The position numbers and the translations under genes are program-made. Positions 1 to 8,001 of a stretch of 44,297 nucleotides of DNA are shown here, piece after piece (positions within the stretch are counted from its first letter, which is position 1; each line of letters starts with the position of its first letter). The notes beneath the pieces are model-generated. The model was not told the DNA's origin, searched no databases, and saw only the letters and a list, made by a program, of their open reading frames with translations. The stretch is from a virus: positions 1 to 44,297 of IMG/VR virus record IMGVR_UViG_3300028840_000517; one strand, given 5' to 3'.

Positions 1-144
1 AGGAACAAATGTTGGATTTTGCGGATCACACCGACATTGACGTTCTGGGCGTCGTCGCCGCCGCATACGAGGCGGCGGGCGAGACGCCCCCGGCGCAACC
101 GGGCGACGCCCCGGCCCCGCGCCGCGCCGCCCCGGCCAAGGCCC
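1..144. repeat. Terminal overlap, first copy (identical to 44154-44297)
   Basis: Bases 1-144 are identical to bases 44154-44297. The repeated stretch lies wholly inside the coding region of the CobS-like gene, and joining the ends restores one uninterrupted reading frame. This is what a circularly permuted phage genome, or an assembler's circular overlap, produces. It does not by itself show a physical direct terminal repeat. The non-redundant genome length is 44,153 bp. Confidence 0.95.
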
Positions 145-1415
145 CGGCCAAGGCCGACAAGGCCGACGCCGACGAGGCCGACGAGGCCCCGGCCCCGGCG
201 ACCGGGGGCGACGTATCGGCCCCCGTCGCCCTCGACGCCCTCGCAGACCGCGCCCTCGCCGGGGCGGCGGATTGGCTTTCAGACAAGGTGCTGGGCGACA
301 TGCGGGGCGGCGTCACCGACGCCCTCGCCGACGCGTTCAATGCCGGGGCCGCATCTGTTGTGCCAGCAACGCCCACCGTGGCCGGGGCCGCAATGCCGGT
401 GTTCAACCGCGCCGCCCCCGCCATGCCGGGGAAGGTTAAGACGCTGGGCGAGGCGTTCGGTATTCGTGGCAAGCATGCCGCCCGCAAGGTGACGACATGG
501 ACCGCCGCCGACGCCCCGGCAAAGGACGCCGCCTACCATTTCAACGCCGACTTGCTGGCGACCGTCACCGCCAAACTTGAACGCGGCGGCAATGTTTGGC
601 TGTACGGCCCCCGCGCGACCGGCAAGACGACGTTCGCCGCACAAGTCGCCGCCCATCTGGGCCGCCCGTTCGTTCGACTGTCGGTTGACGCCTACACGGA
701 ACCGGCAGACTGGCGCGGTTCGCGCGACATGGCGCAAGGCACAACGTATTGGACCGACGGCGCGTTCGTTGCCGCGATCCGCCGCGCCGGTTGTCTCATT
801 CTCGTCGACGAGCCGACGCTGAACGCCCGTATCGCCGCGTTCCTGCAAACCGCCCTCGACGAACGGTTCGTGACCATTCCAGAGACGGGCGAGGTTGTGC
901 GGTTCGCCCCCGGCGTCGTCGTGATCGTCGGCGATAACACCGCCGGTTCGGGCGACATGACCGGCCAATACGGCGGCACGTATGAGCAAAACACCGCGTT
1001 CTTGTCGCGGTTCAAAGTGTTCGTTCCGGTTGACTACATGGCCCCCGCCGACGAGGCCCGCGTTCTCGCCGCGCGACTGGGCGTCAAGGTGAAAGACGCG
1101 CGCCCGTTCGCCGACTTTGCCGCCAAGGTCCGCAAGGCCCCGGAATGTGGCGAACCGCTTGACCACCGCGCCCTTGTGGCTTGGATGGAAGAATGCCTTG
1201 ACGGGACCGACGACGCCCTCGCCTTTGAATTGGCCGTACAGAACAAAATGCGCCCCGCGTTCGGCGACGTCGCCCGGCAGATGTGGAATGCACATTTTGC
1301 TGGCAAGGGCCACGAGGGCGCATTGCGTGGCGAGGCCCCGGCCCCGGCGACCATTGACGGCGCATTGACCGACGCCGACTTGGCCGACGCCGCCAGCGTT
1401 CTTGAAACCAACTAA
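3..1415 (+). CDS. CobS-like AAA+ ATPase (MoxR type), 5' end lies at 44033-44297
   Basis: This is the body of a 511-residue protein. Joining the window ends adds 43 residues before the Met at base 9, with the true start at 44033. In full-length numbering the Walker A motif GPRATGKT is near 243-250, Walker B LILVDE near 306-311, a sensor-1 type DN near 352 and LSRF with a likely arginine finger near 375-378. These are features of the MoxR/CobS AAA+ group, whose members usually pair with a VWA-domain partner to remodel proteins. The partner is the next gene. The N-terminal third (about 70-115) is an Ala/Pro/Lys/Asp-rich linker without fold signals. The protein resembles the cobaltochelatase subunit, but no other cobalamin gene is present, so a B12 role is unlikely. 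The target is unknown. Confidence 0.88.
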   Translation, partial: EQMLDFADHTDIDVLGVVAAAYEAAGETPPAQPGDAPAPRRAAPAKAPAKADKADADEADEAPAPATGGDVSAPVALDALADRALAGAADWLSDKVLGDMRGGVTDALADAFNAGAASVVPATPTVAGAAMPVFNRAAPAMPGKVKTLGEAFGIRGKHAARKVTTWTAADAPAKDAAYHFNADLLATVTAKLERGGNVWLYGPRATGKTTFAAQVAAHLGRPFVRLSVDAYTEPADWRGSRDMAQGTTYWTDGAFVAAIRRAGCLILVDEPTLNARIAAFLQTALDERFVTIPETGEVVRFAPGVVVIVGDNTAGSGDMTGQYGGTYEQNTAFLSRFKVFVPVDYMAPADEARVLAARLGVKVKDARPFADFAAKVRKAPECGEPLDHRALVAWMEECLDGTDDALAFELAVQNKMRPAFGDVARQMWNAHFAGKGHEGALRGEAPAPATIDGALTDADLADAASVLETN

Positions 1416-1431
1416 TCACAAACCTAACCAT

Positions 1432-1440
1432 AAGGAAGCT
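1432..1440 (+). promoter_or_regulatory. Extended ribosome-binding motif AAGGAAGCT
   Basis: AAGGAAGCT ends six bases before the ATG of the CobT-like gene and decides its start. The same nine bases stand 4-7 bases before the starts at 4205, 4685, 5920, 6601, 11608 and 44033. The shorter AAGGAAGC precedes 7092, 9378 and (on the minus strand) the terminase small subunit at 43228. Only the AAGGA part pairs with the 16S anti-Shine-Dalgarno sequence, so conservation of GCT is not explained by ribosome binding. Confidence 0.8.
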
Positions 1441-1446
1441 AACACC

Positions 1447-3513
<2,067 letters not shown>

Positions 3514-3544
3514 CGCCCCGCCGCCCTCGCAAGCAAAGCCCCCG

Positions 3545-3575
3545 CCCCCGCGCCCTTGGCGCGGGGGCTTTTCTT
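3545..3575 (+). terminator. Rho-independent terminator after the CobS/CobT-like operon
   Basis: A perfect 10-bp stem (CCCCCGCGCC with GGCGCGGGGG, three-base loop CTT) is followed by CTTTTCTTT. It begins 31 bases after the stop of the CobT-like gene. It should separate that pair from the genes that start at 4205. Confidence 0.85.
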
Positions 3576-4130
3576 TGCCCGCGCGGGCGAGGGGGCCGGG
3601 GGCGAGGCCCCGCGTCCGCCGGAGGCGGGGCCGGGGCCGACCCGACTTCGGGCCGGACCTATCACAAACGCCCAAGCTGGTCGGCATACATTCCCACCCC
3701 GTCACCGCCGACAAGTCGTCCGGCCATCACGTCCGGCACGTCCGACACGACCGGCTCGTCGTCCGGGCAAAATGGGGGAAGTGGGGGATGGGGATGCGCA
3801 ATTCCCCATGAGAGGCTCTGGAATGGGGTGCTATATGGCCCCCCTATATATAACAACAACAACAACAACTATACCCCCTACCTACTCCCCACACTCCCCA
3901 ATTCGTTCTATCCCCCCGCCCGCACTCACTTTTTTCGTGGGGGCCAGGTTTCCCCACACGATCCCCAATTCCCCCTTCCAGACCCGCAGGCTCCCCACAC
4001 TTTGCTCGGACCACCCGGCACAATCTGGGGGAAGCCATCACGCCCCACCCCTTGTGGGGAAACAACCCCTATCATCAGCGGCCCACTTTCCAGTCACTCA
4101 AACTTTTTTTCTACATTCGCAAAAAACCTG
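3576..4130. other. Gene-free region with C-rich bipartite repeats; candidate replication origin
   Basis: I see no credible gene here: the open frames are proline-rich read-through. A module of TCCCCACAC followed directly or after two bases by TCCCCAATTC occurs at 3886-3904 and 3951-3971. A lone TCCCCACAC is at 3992-4000, and the inverted form CAATTCCCC lies at 3799-3807. A small hairpin CCCCAC/GTGGGG sits at 4043-4059. The A+T-rich island at 3842-3873 lies between the inverted copy and the direct copies. Iteron-like repeats beside an A+T-rich element resemble an origin or operator cluster. A protein with a DnaA DNA-binding domain is encoded nearby at 7092. The origin role is an inference. Confidence 0.45.
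3842..3873. repeat. A+T-rich island with an (AAC)n microsatellite
   Basis: A TATATATA stretch runs into six AAC triplets and then ACTATA, in surroundings that are otherwise very rich in G+C. This is the most easily melted stretch nearby. It could be a DNA-unwinding element or a promoter core. Confidence 0.6.
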
Positions 4131-4158
4131 TTGACGCCCTCTGCCAGTGTGCTACTTT
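4131..4158 (+). promoter_or_regulatory. Sigma-70-type promoter with extended -10 for the early gene run
   Basis: TTGACG (4131-4136), a 16-base spacer and TACTTT (4153-4158) preceded by TGC form a -35 plus extended -10 promoter. A run of T and A bases (4103-4126) lies just upstream, like an UP element. It is 47 bases before the first gene of the long rightward operon at 4205. No phage RNA polymerase gene is present, so a host-type promoter is expected here. Confidence 0.7.
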
Positions 4159-4204
4159 CCACTCGTCGGCAGCAACGCCGCACACGAATAAGGAAGCTAC
4201 ACCG

Positions 4205-4471
4205 ATGTTCACCGTCACCTTCAAGCAGCACAAGCGCGTCCGCCAGCACAAGTACGCGTTCTCATTCGCTGGCGTTCAACGCCATCTGGCCAACAAATTC
4301 ATGGAACTGGCCGACCATGACCCCGACTATAAGCCTATGGCCCAAGCCATCCGCACCCATGACAGCATCCACGGTGCTGTCGAGATTTTCCGCACCTACT
4401 GGGACCACAAATCAATGGGCGAGCATCGCTGCCGCGTTGACTGGTCATTCGACGGACGCGAGGGGGCCTGA
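4205..4471 (+). CDS. Hypothetical small protein, first gene of the early operon
   Basis: The protein has 88 residues. The start follows AAGGAAGCT by six bases, directly downstream of the extended -10 promoter. It is basic and rich in His and aromatic residues, with no recognised domain, signal peptide or membrane segment. Being first in an operon of small unknown genes ahead of the replication genes suggests an early host-takeover function, but nothing in its sequence says which. The next gene begins one base after its stop, so translation is probably coupled. Confidence 0.75.
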   Translation: MFTVTFKQHKRVRQHKYAFSFAGVQRHLANKFMELADHDPDYKPMAQAIRTHDSIHGAVEIFRTYWDHKSMGEHRCRVDWSFDGREGA

Positions 4472-4472
4472 C

Positions 4473-4682
4473 ATGAAACCCGCACCGACCAAGGCCGAAC
4501 GTGATTTCTTCGCCCGCCAGCGCGCCGCGCTGTCCCCGGCGGAACTGGCCGACCTCGAAGCCATCGAAAAAGAACTGTTCACCCATGCGTGGACGCAGTG
4601 GGGGCAGGGCCGATCCATCCTCGACCCTGTCGGACCTCGCACCCGCGTCACCCGCAAGACCCGCGCACACAAAGGAAGCTGA
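4473..4682 (+). CDS. Hypothetical small charged protein
   Basis: The protein has 69 residues, starting at the ATG one base after the previous stop. The first half is a predicted charged helix (KAERDFFARQRAALS, then ELADLEAIEKEL). The tail is basic, with several Arg and Lys residues and a final HKGS. No family is recognised. The end overlaps the AAGGAAGCT motif that serves the next gene. Confidence 0.7.
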   Translation: MKPAPTKAERDFFARQRAALSPAELADLEAIEKELFTHAWTQWGQGRSILDPVGPRTRVTRKTRAHKGS

Positions 4683-4684
4683 CC

Positions 4685-4897
4685 ATGTATGACGCCAACC
4701 GACTTTTCGTGATCGTCAAGACCGCCCCCGAACACCCGCTCGACTGCGACCTGTTCTGGTCATCCACCCAAGGCTGGGTTCCGTGGGAATGTTGCTGGGA
4801 CTGCCACACGTTTGACGAACGCAGCACCGTCACGCCCCCGGCCAATGGCCGCTGGGCGGAAATCGACCCGACCCCGCCGCAATCCGAACTCTATTGA
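4685..4897 (+). CDS. Hypothetical small Trp/Cys-rich protein
   Basis: The protein has 70 residues and starts four bases after AAGGAAGCT. It is notable for its Trp residues (WSSTQGWVPWECCWDC) and three Cys in CCWDC spacing, which could bind a metal or form a compact fold. A beta-strand opening (RLFVIVKTA) looks like a small globular domain. No family is recognised. It lies in the run of early small genes with ordinary spacing. Confidence 0.72.
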   Translation: MYDANRLFVIVKTAPEHPLDCDLFWSSTQGWVPWECCWDCHTFDERSTVTPPANGRWAEIDPTPPQSELY

Positions 4898-4908
4898 GGA
4901 CACCAGCT

Positions 4909-5298
4909 ATGTCTGACCGCCGCAACCGACACTTCATTCACGCCCACCATCACACCCGCCACACCCGCGCATGCGTACAGCCCCCGGCCCATCGCGCCCT
5001 GCGCATCGCCTTGGAAACCACGCTCGGCGTTCTCGGCCTGACCCTGTGGCTCCTGATCCTGTTGTTCCTGTGGACCGCGACCCCGGCGTATGCCGGGGGG
5101 ATGGAGCCTGACAAATTCTACGCCCCGTACAGTCACCAGCTATGGCAGCAAGAGCAGATCAGGCAGGAAGTCGAACGCCAGATTGAGCAGCAGCAGTACC
5201 AGTACCAGCAGCAGGACACCTACACGCAGCCGCAGCAGGACACCTACACGTTCGATTACGGCCCCGGCCTTAACACCGGCGTCCAGTGGGGGAACTGA
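4909..5298 (+). CDS. Single-pass membrane or secreted protein with Gln-rich coiled tail
   Basis: The ATG at 4909 is preferred over an in-frame TTG at 4894 that overlaps the previous stop. The 129-residue protein has a His/Arg-rich cytoplasmic start, then a strong hydrophobic segment (about 35-58) ending in TPAYAGG, which looks like a signal-peptidase site. After it comes a periplasmic-type stretch that is helical and then very rich in Gln and Tyr, with a duplicated QQDTYT unit. No family is recognised. An early envelope protein could take part in superinfection exclusion or envelope remodelling. That is speculation from location and topology only. Confidence 0.72.
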   Translation: MSDRRNRHFIHAHHHTRHTRACVQPPAHRALRIALETTLGVLGLTLWLLILLFLWTATPAYAGGMEPDKFYAPYSHQLWQQEQIRQEVERQIEQQQYQYQQQDTYTQPQQDTYTFDYGPGLNTGVQWGN

Positions 5299-5300
5299 CC

Positions 5301-5450
5301 ATGAACTCCCTCGACCGTTTCCTTATGATCGTCGTGGCCTTCATCGTGGCGGGGGCTTGGTACAACGCCCGCGAGGCGCACCGACACGCCCACGAACTCG
5401 CCTGCCACGTCGATCACCAAGCCCTGTGCAAATTCTACAAACCGGAGTGA
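5301..5450 (+). CDS. Small membrane protein (49 residues)
   Basis: The ATG stands two bases after the previous stop, and the frame runs 49 codons to TGA. Residues about 7-20 are hydrophobic (FLMIVVAFIVAGAW). The rest is polar with several His and two Cys (ELACHVDHQALC). It could be a short membrane anchor with a metal-binding tail. It sits directly behind another membrane protein gene, so the two may act together. No family is recognised. Confidence 0.65.
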   Translation: MNSLDRFLMIVVAFIVAGAWYNAREAHRHAHELACHVDHQALCKFYKPE

Positions 5451-5456
5451 CCCCCC

Positions 5457-5675
5457 ATGCCTGATATCAGCAAGACCCCCCGTTCCAAGTACGCCATGCG
5501 CGAGGCCATCCGCCGCTATGCCATCTACGTGCGGGGGGAACTCTACTCGCTCACCCGCGACTGGGATCACCACAAGCACATGATTGAACTGGCCCGCGTT
5601 GACTTCCCACGCACTATCATCGAGTGCCGCACGTTCACCGACAATCAGACCCCCGACGAAAAGCTGGCCCTGTAA
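5457..5675 (+). CDS. Hypothetical small protein
   Basis: The protein has 72 residues, mostly predicted helix, with an Arg/Tyr-rich middle (REAIRRYAIYVRGELYSLTRDWDHHKHMIELAR). No recognised domain. The start ATG lies six bases after the previous stop, with GGAG about 10 bases upstream. Its TAA overlaps the ATG of the next gene (TAATG), so the two are probably translationally coupled. Confidence 0.7.
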   Translation: MPDISKTPRSKYAMREAIRRYAIYVRGELYSLTRDWDHHKHMIELARVDFPRTIIECRTFTDNQTPDEKLAL

Positions 5676-5923
5676 TGTCCCGCACACGCGCATCCCTGCG
5701 CCCCTACCGCGAACTCAAAGCCCTGTATGACGCCGAAGGCGTGACCCTCGTGGACTTTGAGGCCACCAAGCGCGGACACATCAAGGTGCGCTGCGAGTAC
5801 AAGGGCCACAAATTCTTCGTGACGTGCGGCGGCTCCCCCTCGTGCGCTCACGCAATGCTTAACCACCGGGGGAACCTGCGCCGGATCATCCGCGCCATAG
5901 ATGAAGGAAGCTACCGCCAATGA
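5675..5923 (+). CDS. Hypothetical small basic protein
   Basis: The protein has 82 residues, with the start overlapping the previous stop in TAATG. It has a short beta pattern (GHIKVRCEYKGHKFFVTCGG) and ends in an Arg-rich helix (NLRRIIRAIDEGS). The two-strand core and basic helix would suit nucleic-acid binding, but no family is recognised. Its last codons contain the AAGGAAGCT motif used by the next gene, whose ATG overlaps its stop as ATGA. Confidence 0.7.
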   Translation: MSRTRASLRPYRELKALYDAEGVTLVDFEATKRGHIKVRCEYKGHKFFVTCGGSPSCAHAMLNHRGNLRRIIRAIDEGSYRQ

Positions 5924-6306
5924 ACGAGTGCATCAGATGCAGTCACCCGCTGACGACCCCCGAAGCCCTGCAAACCGGCATCTGCGCCGATTGCTGGACC
6001 CCCTCTGACGACGGAGACGTCGGCATGGTTCGGCCAATTCCGTATCCGAAACCCAACCCCAAGCCCAACCCCGCGCCAACGCCCAACCCTGTCGCCACCC
6101 CCCGGCCTGACTGGGAAGCATTCGGCAAGGCCATCATGCGCCATTGGCCCGAAGGCGGACCCGACGGTTTTGAACTGCAAGACGTCGCCCTCGAACACAA
6201 CGTCATCATCCCTGTCCCCGGCGGTTACGACCCCGAAGTCCACGGCTACGATCCGTATGACGCGGAACCGGGGGACGAATACTTCCAGAGGAACTACCAG
6301 CCATGA
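5920..6306 (+). CDS. Zinc-ribbon protein with Pro-rich linker
   Basis: The protein has 128 residues. Two CxxC pairs near the start (CIRC at about 4-7 and CADC at about 23-26) form a probable zinc ribbon. A Pro/Asn/Lys-rich linker of PNPKPN-like repeats (about 44-65) follows. The C-terminal half is acidic and ends in Gly/Tyr/Asp-rich repeats. Zinc ribbons in phage early proteins often contact nucleic acid or host transcription factors, but I cannot assign this one. Start overlaps the previous stop (ATGA), and its own stop overlaps the next start in the same way. Confidence 0.72.
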   Translation: MNECIRCSHPLTTPEALQTGICADCWTPSDDGDVGMVRPIPYPKPNPKPNPAPTPNPVATPRPDWEAFGKAIMRHWPEGGPDGFELQDVALEHNVIIPVPGGYDPEVHGYDPYDAEPGDEYFQRNYQP

Positions 6307-6611
6307 AGCAGCGCATTATGAGGGGACGCTTCCCCGCCCTGACCGTCCACTACAGCGACGACCACACCGCCCCCATGCACACGGCCTACGTATCAGTAAT
6401 GATGGACGGCTGGGACGACACCATGCTGATGCGCTGGAAGATCACCGGCAAGCAGCAGACCGCCCAAGCATACAGCGCCATCGTCGCGAAAGACCTCAAC
6501 GCTCTCATGGAAATCCTCGACCAGTACACCGCGACCCTGCCCGCCATTGACGAGGCCATCTTGCAGGACGCAAAAGAACTCTCAAAGGAAGCTGACACCA
6601 ATGTTCATTGA
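6303..6611 (+). CDS. Hypothetical protein
   Basis: The protein has 102 residues, beginning in an ATGA overlap with the previous gene. The first half shows alternating hydrophobic residues (beta strands), including YVSVMMDGWDDTMLMRWKITG. The second half is helical and acidic. No recognised family. Its last 11 bases overlap the next gene, whose AAGGAAGCT motif sits inside this coding region. Confidence 0.7.
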   Translation: MKQRIMRGRFPALTVHYSDDHTAPMHTAYVSVMMDGWDDTMLMRWKITGKQQTAQAYSAIVAKDLNALMEILDQYTATLPAIDEAILQDAKELSKEADTNVH

Positions 6612-7095
6612 GGAACTTCTCGACCACCACATGAAGGGCTGGAAGGTGCTGGGCGGCTTTGTCCCCCCGCTCGAAGCCCTCGCCCACCTCAAGCGCGACT
6701 TCCGCGCCGGGGGCAGCTTCGACCCGTCCCGCAAGATGCAGGACAAGGAGTGCTTCCGCAACGCGCTGTGCTACGCGTTGAGCAAAGGGGGCCTGCACTA
6801 TGTCGAGGGGCTGGCATCCCGGCGCGACCTGCCCCTGCTCATTCATCATGCGTGGTGCATTGACCCCGCAGACCCCGAAGGCAAGGTCATCGACCCGACG
6901 TGGTCAAACCCCCACGAAGCCGAATACGCCAGCATCATTCAGCTACCCGCCAACGCCACCATGCGTCGCATGAACGAGACTGGCGTCTACGGCCTTCTCG
7001 ACCTTGGCCGGGGGTTCGACCTGTCCGTCATCGAAGAACACGACCCCGAACTGTGGGCGGCGTTCGACCAGCAGCAAAAGGAAGCCGTAGCATGA
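6601..7095 (+). CDS. Unknown protein with a possible Cys-His-Asp (papain/transglutaminase-like) site
   Basis: The start is seven bases after AAGGAAGCT, giving 164 residues. Conserved-looking blocks are ECFRNALCYAL (C51, N54), YVEG (67-70), HHAWCID (H83) and GKVIDPTW (D98). The order Cys, His, Asp, with Cys at a helix start and His and Asp in strands, matches papain-like and transglutaminase-like folds. Phages encode small proteins with this YxEG, HAW, DPTW pattern. Alternatively it is a non-enzymatic fold relative. Neighbours are early unknown genes on one side and a DnaA-like gene on the other, with an ATG at 7092 overlapping its end. Confidence 0.72.
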   Translation: MFIEELLDHHMKGWKVLGGFVPPLEALAHLKRDFRAGGSFDPSRKMQDKECFRNALCYALSKGGLHYVEGLASRRDLPLLIHHAWCIDPADPEGKVIDPTWSNPHEAEYASIIQLPANATMRRMNETGVYGLLDLGRGFDLSVIEEHDPELWAAFDQQQKEAVA

Positions 7096-7535
7096 ACTCG
7101 ACCCAAGAACTTCGCGCCCATTATGCCGGAATACGCGACCGGCTCTGGAACCCCAAGAACCAGCAGCCCCAGCCCGATCCCGAACCCCAGCAGGGGGACG
7201 AACCGGGGGACGGGGGGCAAGACCCCGAACCAGTGGCTCCCAGCAACTCGGCCATTGTCACCGTGAACGGTCTTGTCCCCCCACCCGTCAAGTATCAGAC
7301 ACGCGGCGAGCGCATCAGGATCGGGCTGGCCAAAATCTGCCAGCAGCATCAGATCAGCCGGGATGAACTTCTCGGTACACACCGGGGCAAGCGGTTTGTC
7401 GCTGCCCGCAGGGACGCTGCCCGCATGTTGCGCGATGGGTTCGGGCTTTCATACCCGCAGATCGGGGACATTATGAACCGCGACCATTCGACCATCCTCA
7501 ACCTTATGAAGATGAAGGAACGCCCCAGTGAGTAA
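7092..7535 (+). CDS. Protein with DnaA C-terminal (domain IV) DNA-binding fold
   Basis: The protein has 147 residues. The C-terminal part (about 98-141) reads as DnaA domain IV: RFVAARRDAARMLRD, then LSYPQIGDIMNRDHSTILNLM, with the signature RDHST at 130-134 that contacts the DnaA box in bacterial DnaA. The AAA+ domain of DnaA is absent. A Pro/Gln/Glu/Asp-rich linker (about 21-66) links it to a short N-terminal helix. Proteins of this kind may bind DnaA-box-like sites to direct or interfere with replication. The operon is followed by resolvase, helicase, nuclease and polymerase genes, which supports a replication role. It overlaps the next gene by eight bases. Confidence 0.85.
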   Translation: MNSTQELRAHYAGIRDRLWNPKNQQPQPDPEPQQGDEPGDGGQDPEPVAPSNSAIVTVNGLVPPPVKYQTRGERIRIGLAKICQQHQISRDELLGTHRGKRFVAARRDAARMLRDGFGLSYPQIGDIMNRDHSTILNLMKMKERPSE

Positions 7536-8001
7536 TTACTTCATTGGCATCGACCCCGGCACCACCGGGGCGCTTGCCCTCGCATCGAAAGACAAGGCGG
7601 CATACGTCCTCGACATGCCGACCCGGATCATCAACAAGAAAACCCGGCTGGACGAGCATGAGTTGCTCCGTCTGGTCAAACGGTTCAAGCTGGCGGGGGC
7701 AACGCATTGCTTCTTGGAACGCGCCCAAGCAGCCCCCGGCCAGTCGGCCCCGGCCATGTTCTCTTATGGCCAGTGCTACGGCAGCATCAGGATGGCTCTC
7801 GTGTCGGCGCAAGTCCCCTTCACCGAAATCTCACCCGCCTTGTGGAAGCGGGGGCTATCCCTGACCGGGGGCCGGGAAAACAAGATGCAGTCTCTCGAAA
7901 TGGCCCGCGCTCTCTACCCGGAAATGGAAGAATACCTCAAGCGGCAGAAGGACAATGGCCGCGCAGAAGCCTTGTTGATTGCTCACTGGGGGGCATGCTG
8001 A
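7528..8001 (+). CDS. RuvC-like Holliday junction resolvase
   Basis: A GTG start inside the end of the DnaA-like gene gives 157 residues, the usual RuvC size. The RNase-H-like acidic residues are visible: D9 in IGIDPGTTG, E64 in CFLER, and D142/E147 in KDNGRAEALLIAHW. RuvC enzymes cut branched DNA made during recombination and replication. In phage it can also resolve branched concatemers before packaging. The position between a DnaA-like gene and an SNF2 helicase suits this. AAGGAA lies about eight bases before the GTG. Confidence 0.9.
   Translation: MSNYFIGIDPGTTGALALASKDKAAYVLDMPTRIINKKTRLDEHELLRLVKRFKLAGATHCFLERAQAAPGQSAPAMFSYGQCYGSIRMALVSAQVPFTEISPALWKRGLSLTGGRENKMQSLEMARALYPEMEEYLKRQKDNGRAEALLIAHWGAC

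Noticed and set aside
1-144. Physical direct terminal repeat as in T7
   Set aside because: The copies lie inside one gene that is whole only when the ends are joined. This is expected from a circular assembly overlap, although a permuted terminal redundancy cannot be excluded without reads.
279-1313. Minus-strand open frame of 344 codons
   Set aside because: Antisense to the CobS-like ATPase in very G+C-rich DNA; no start signal or family.
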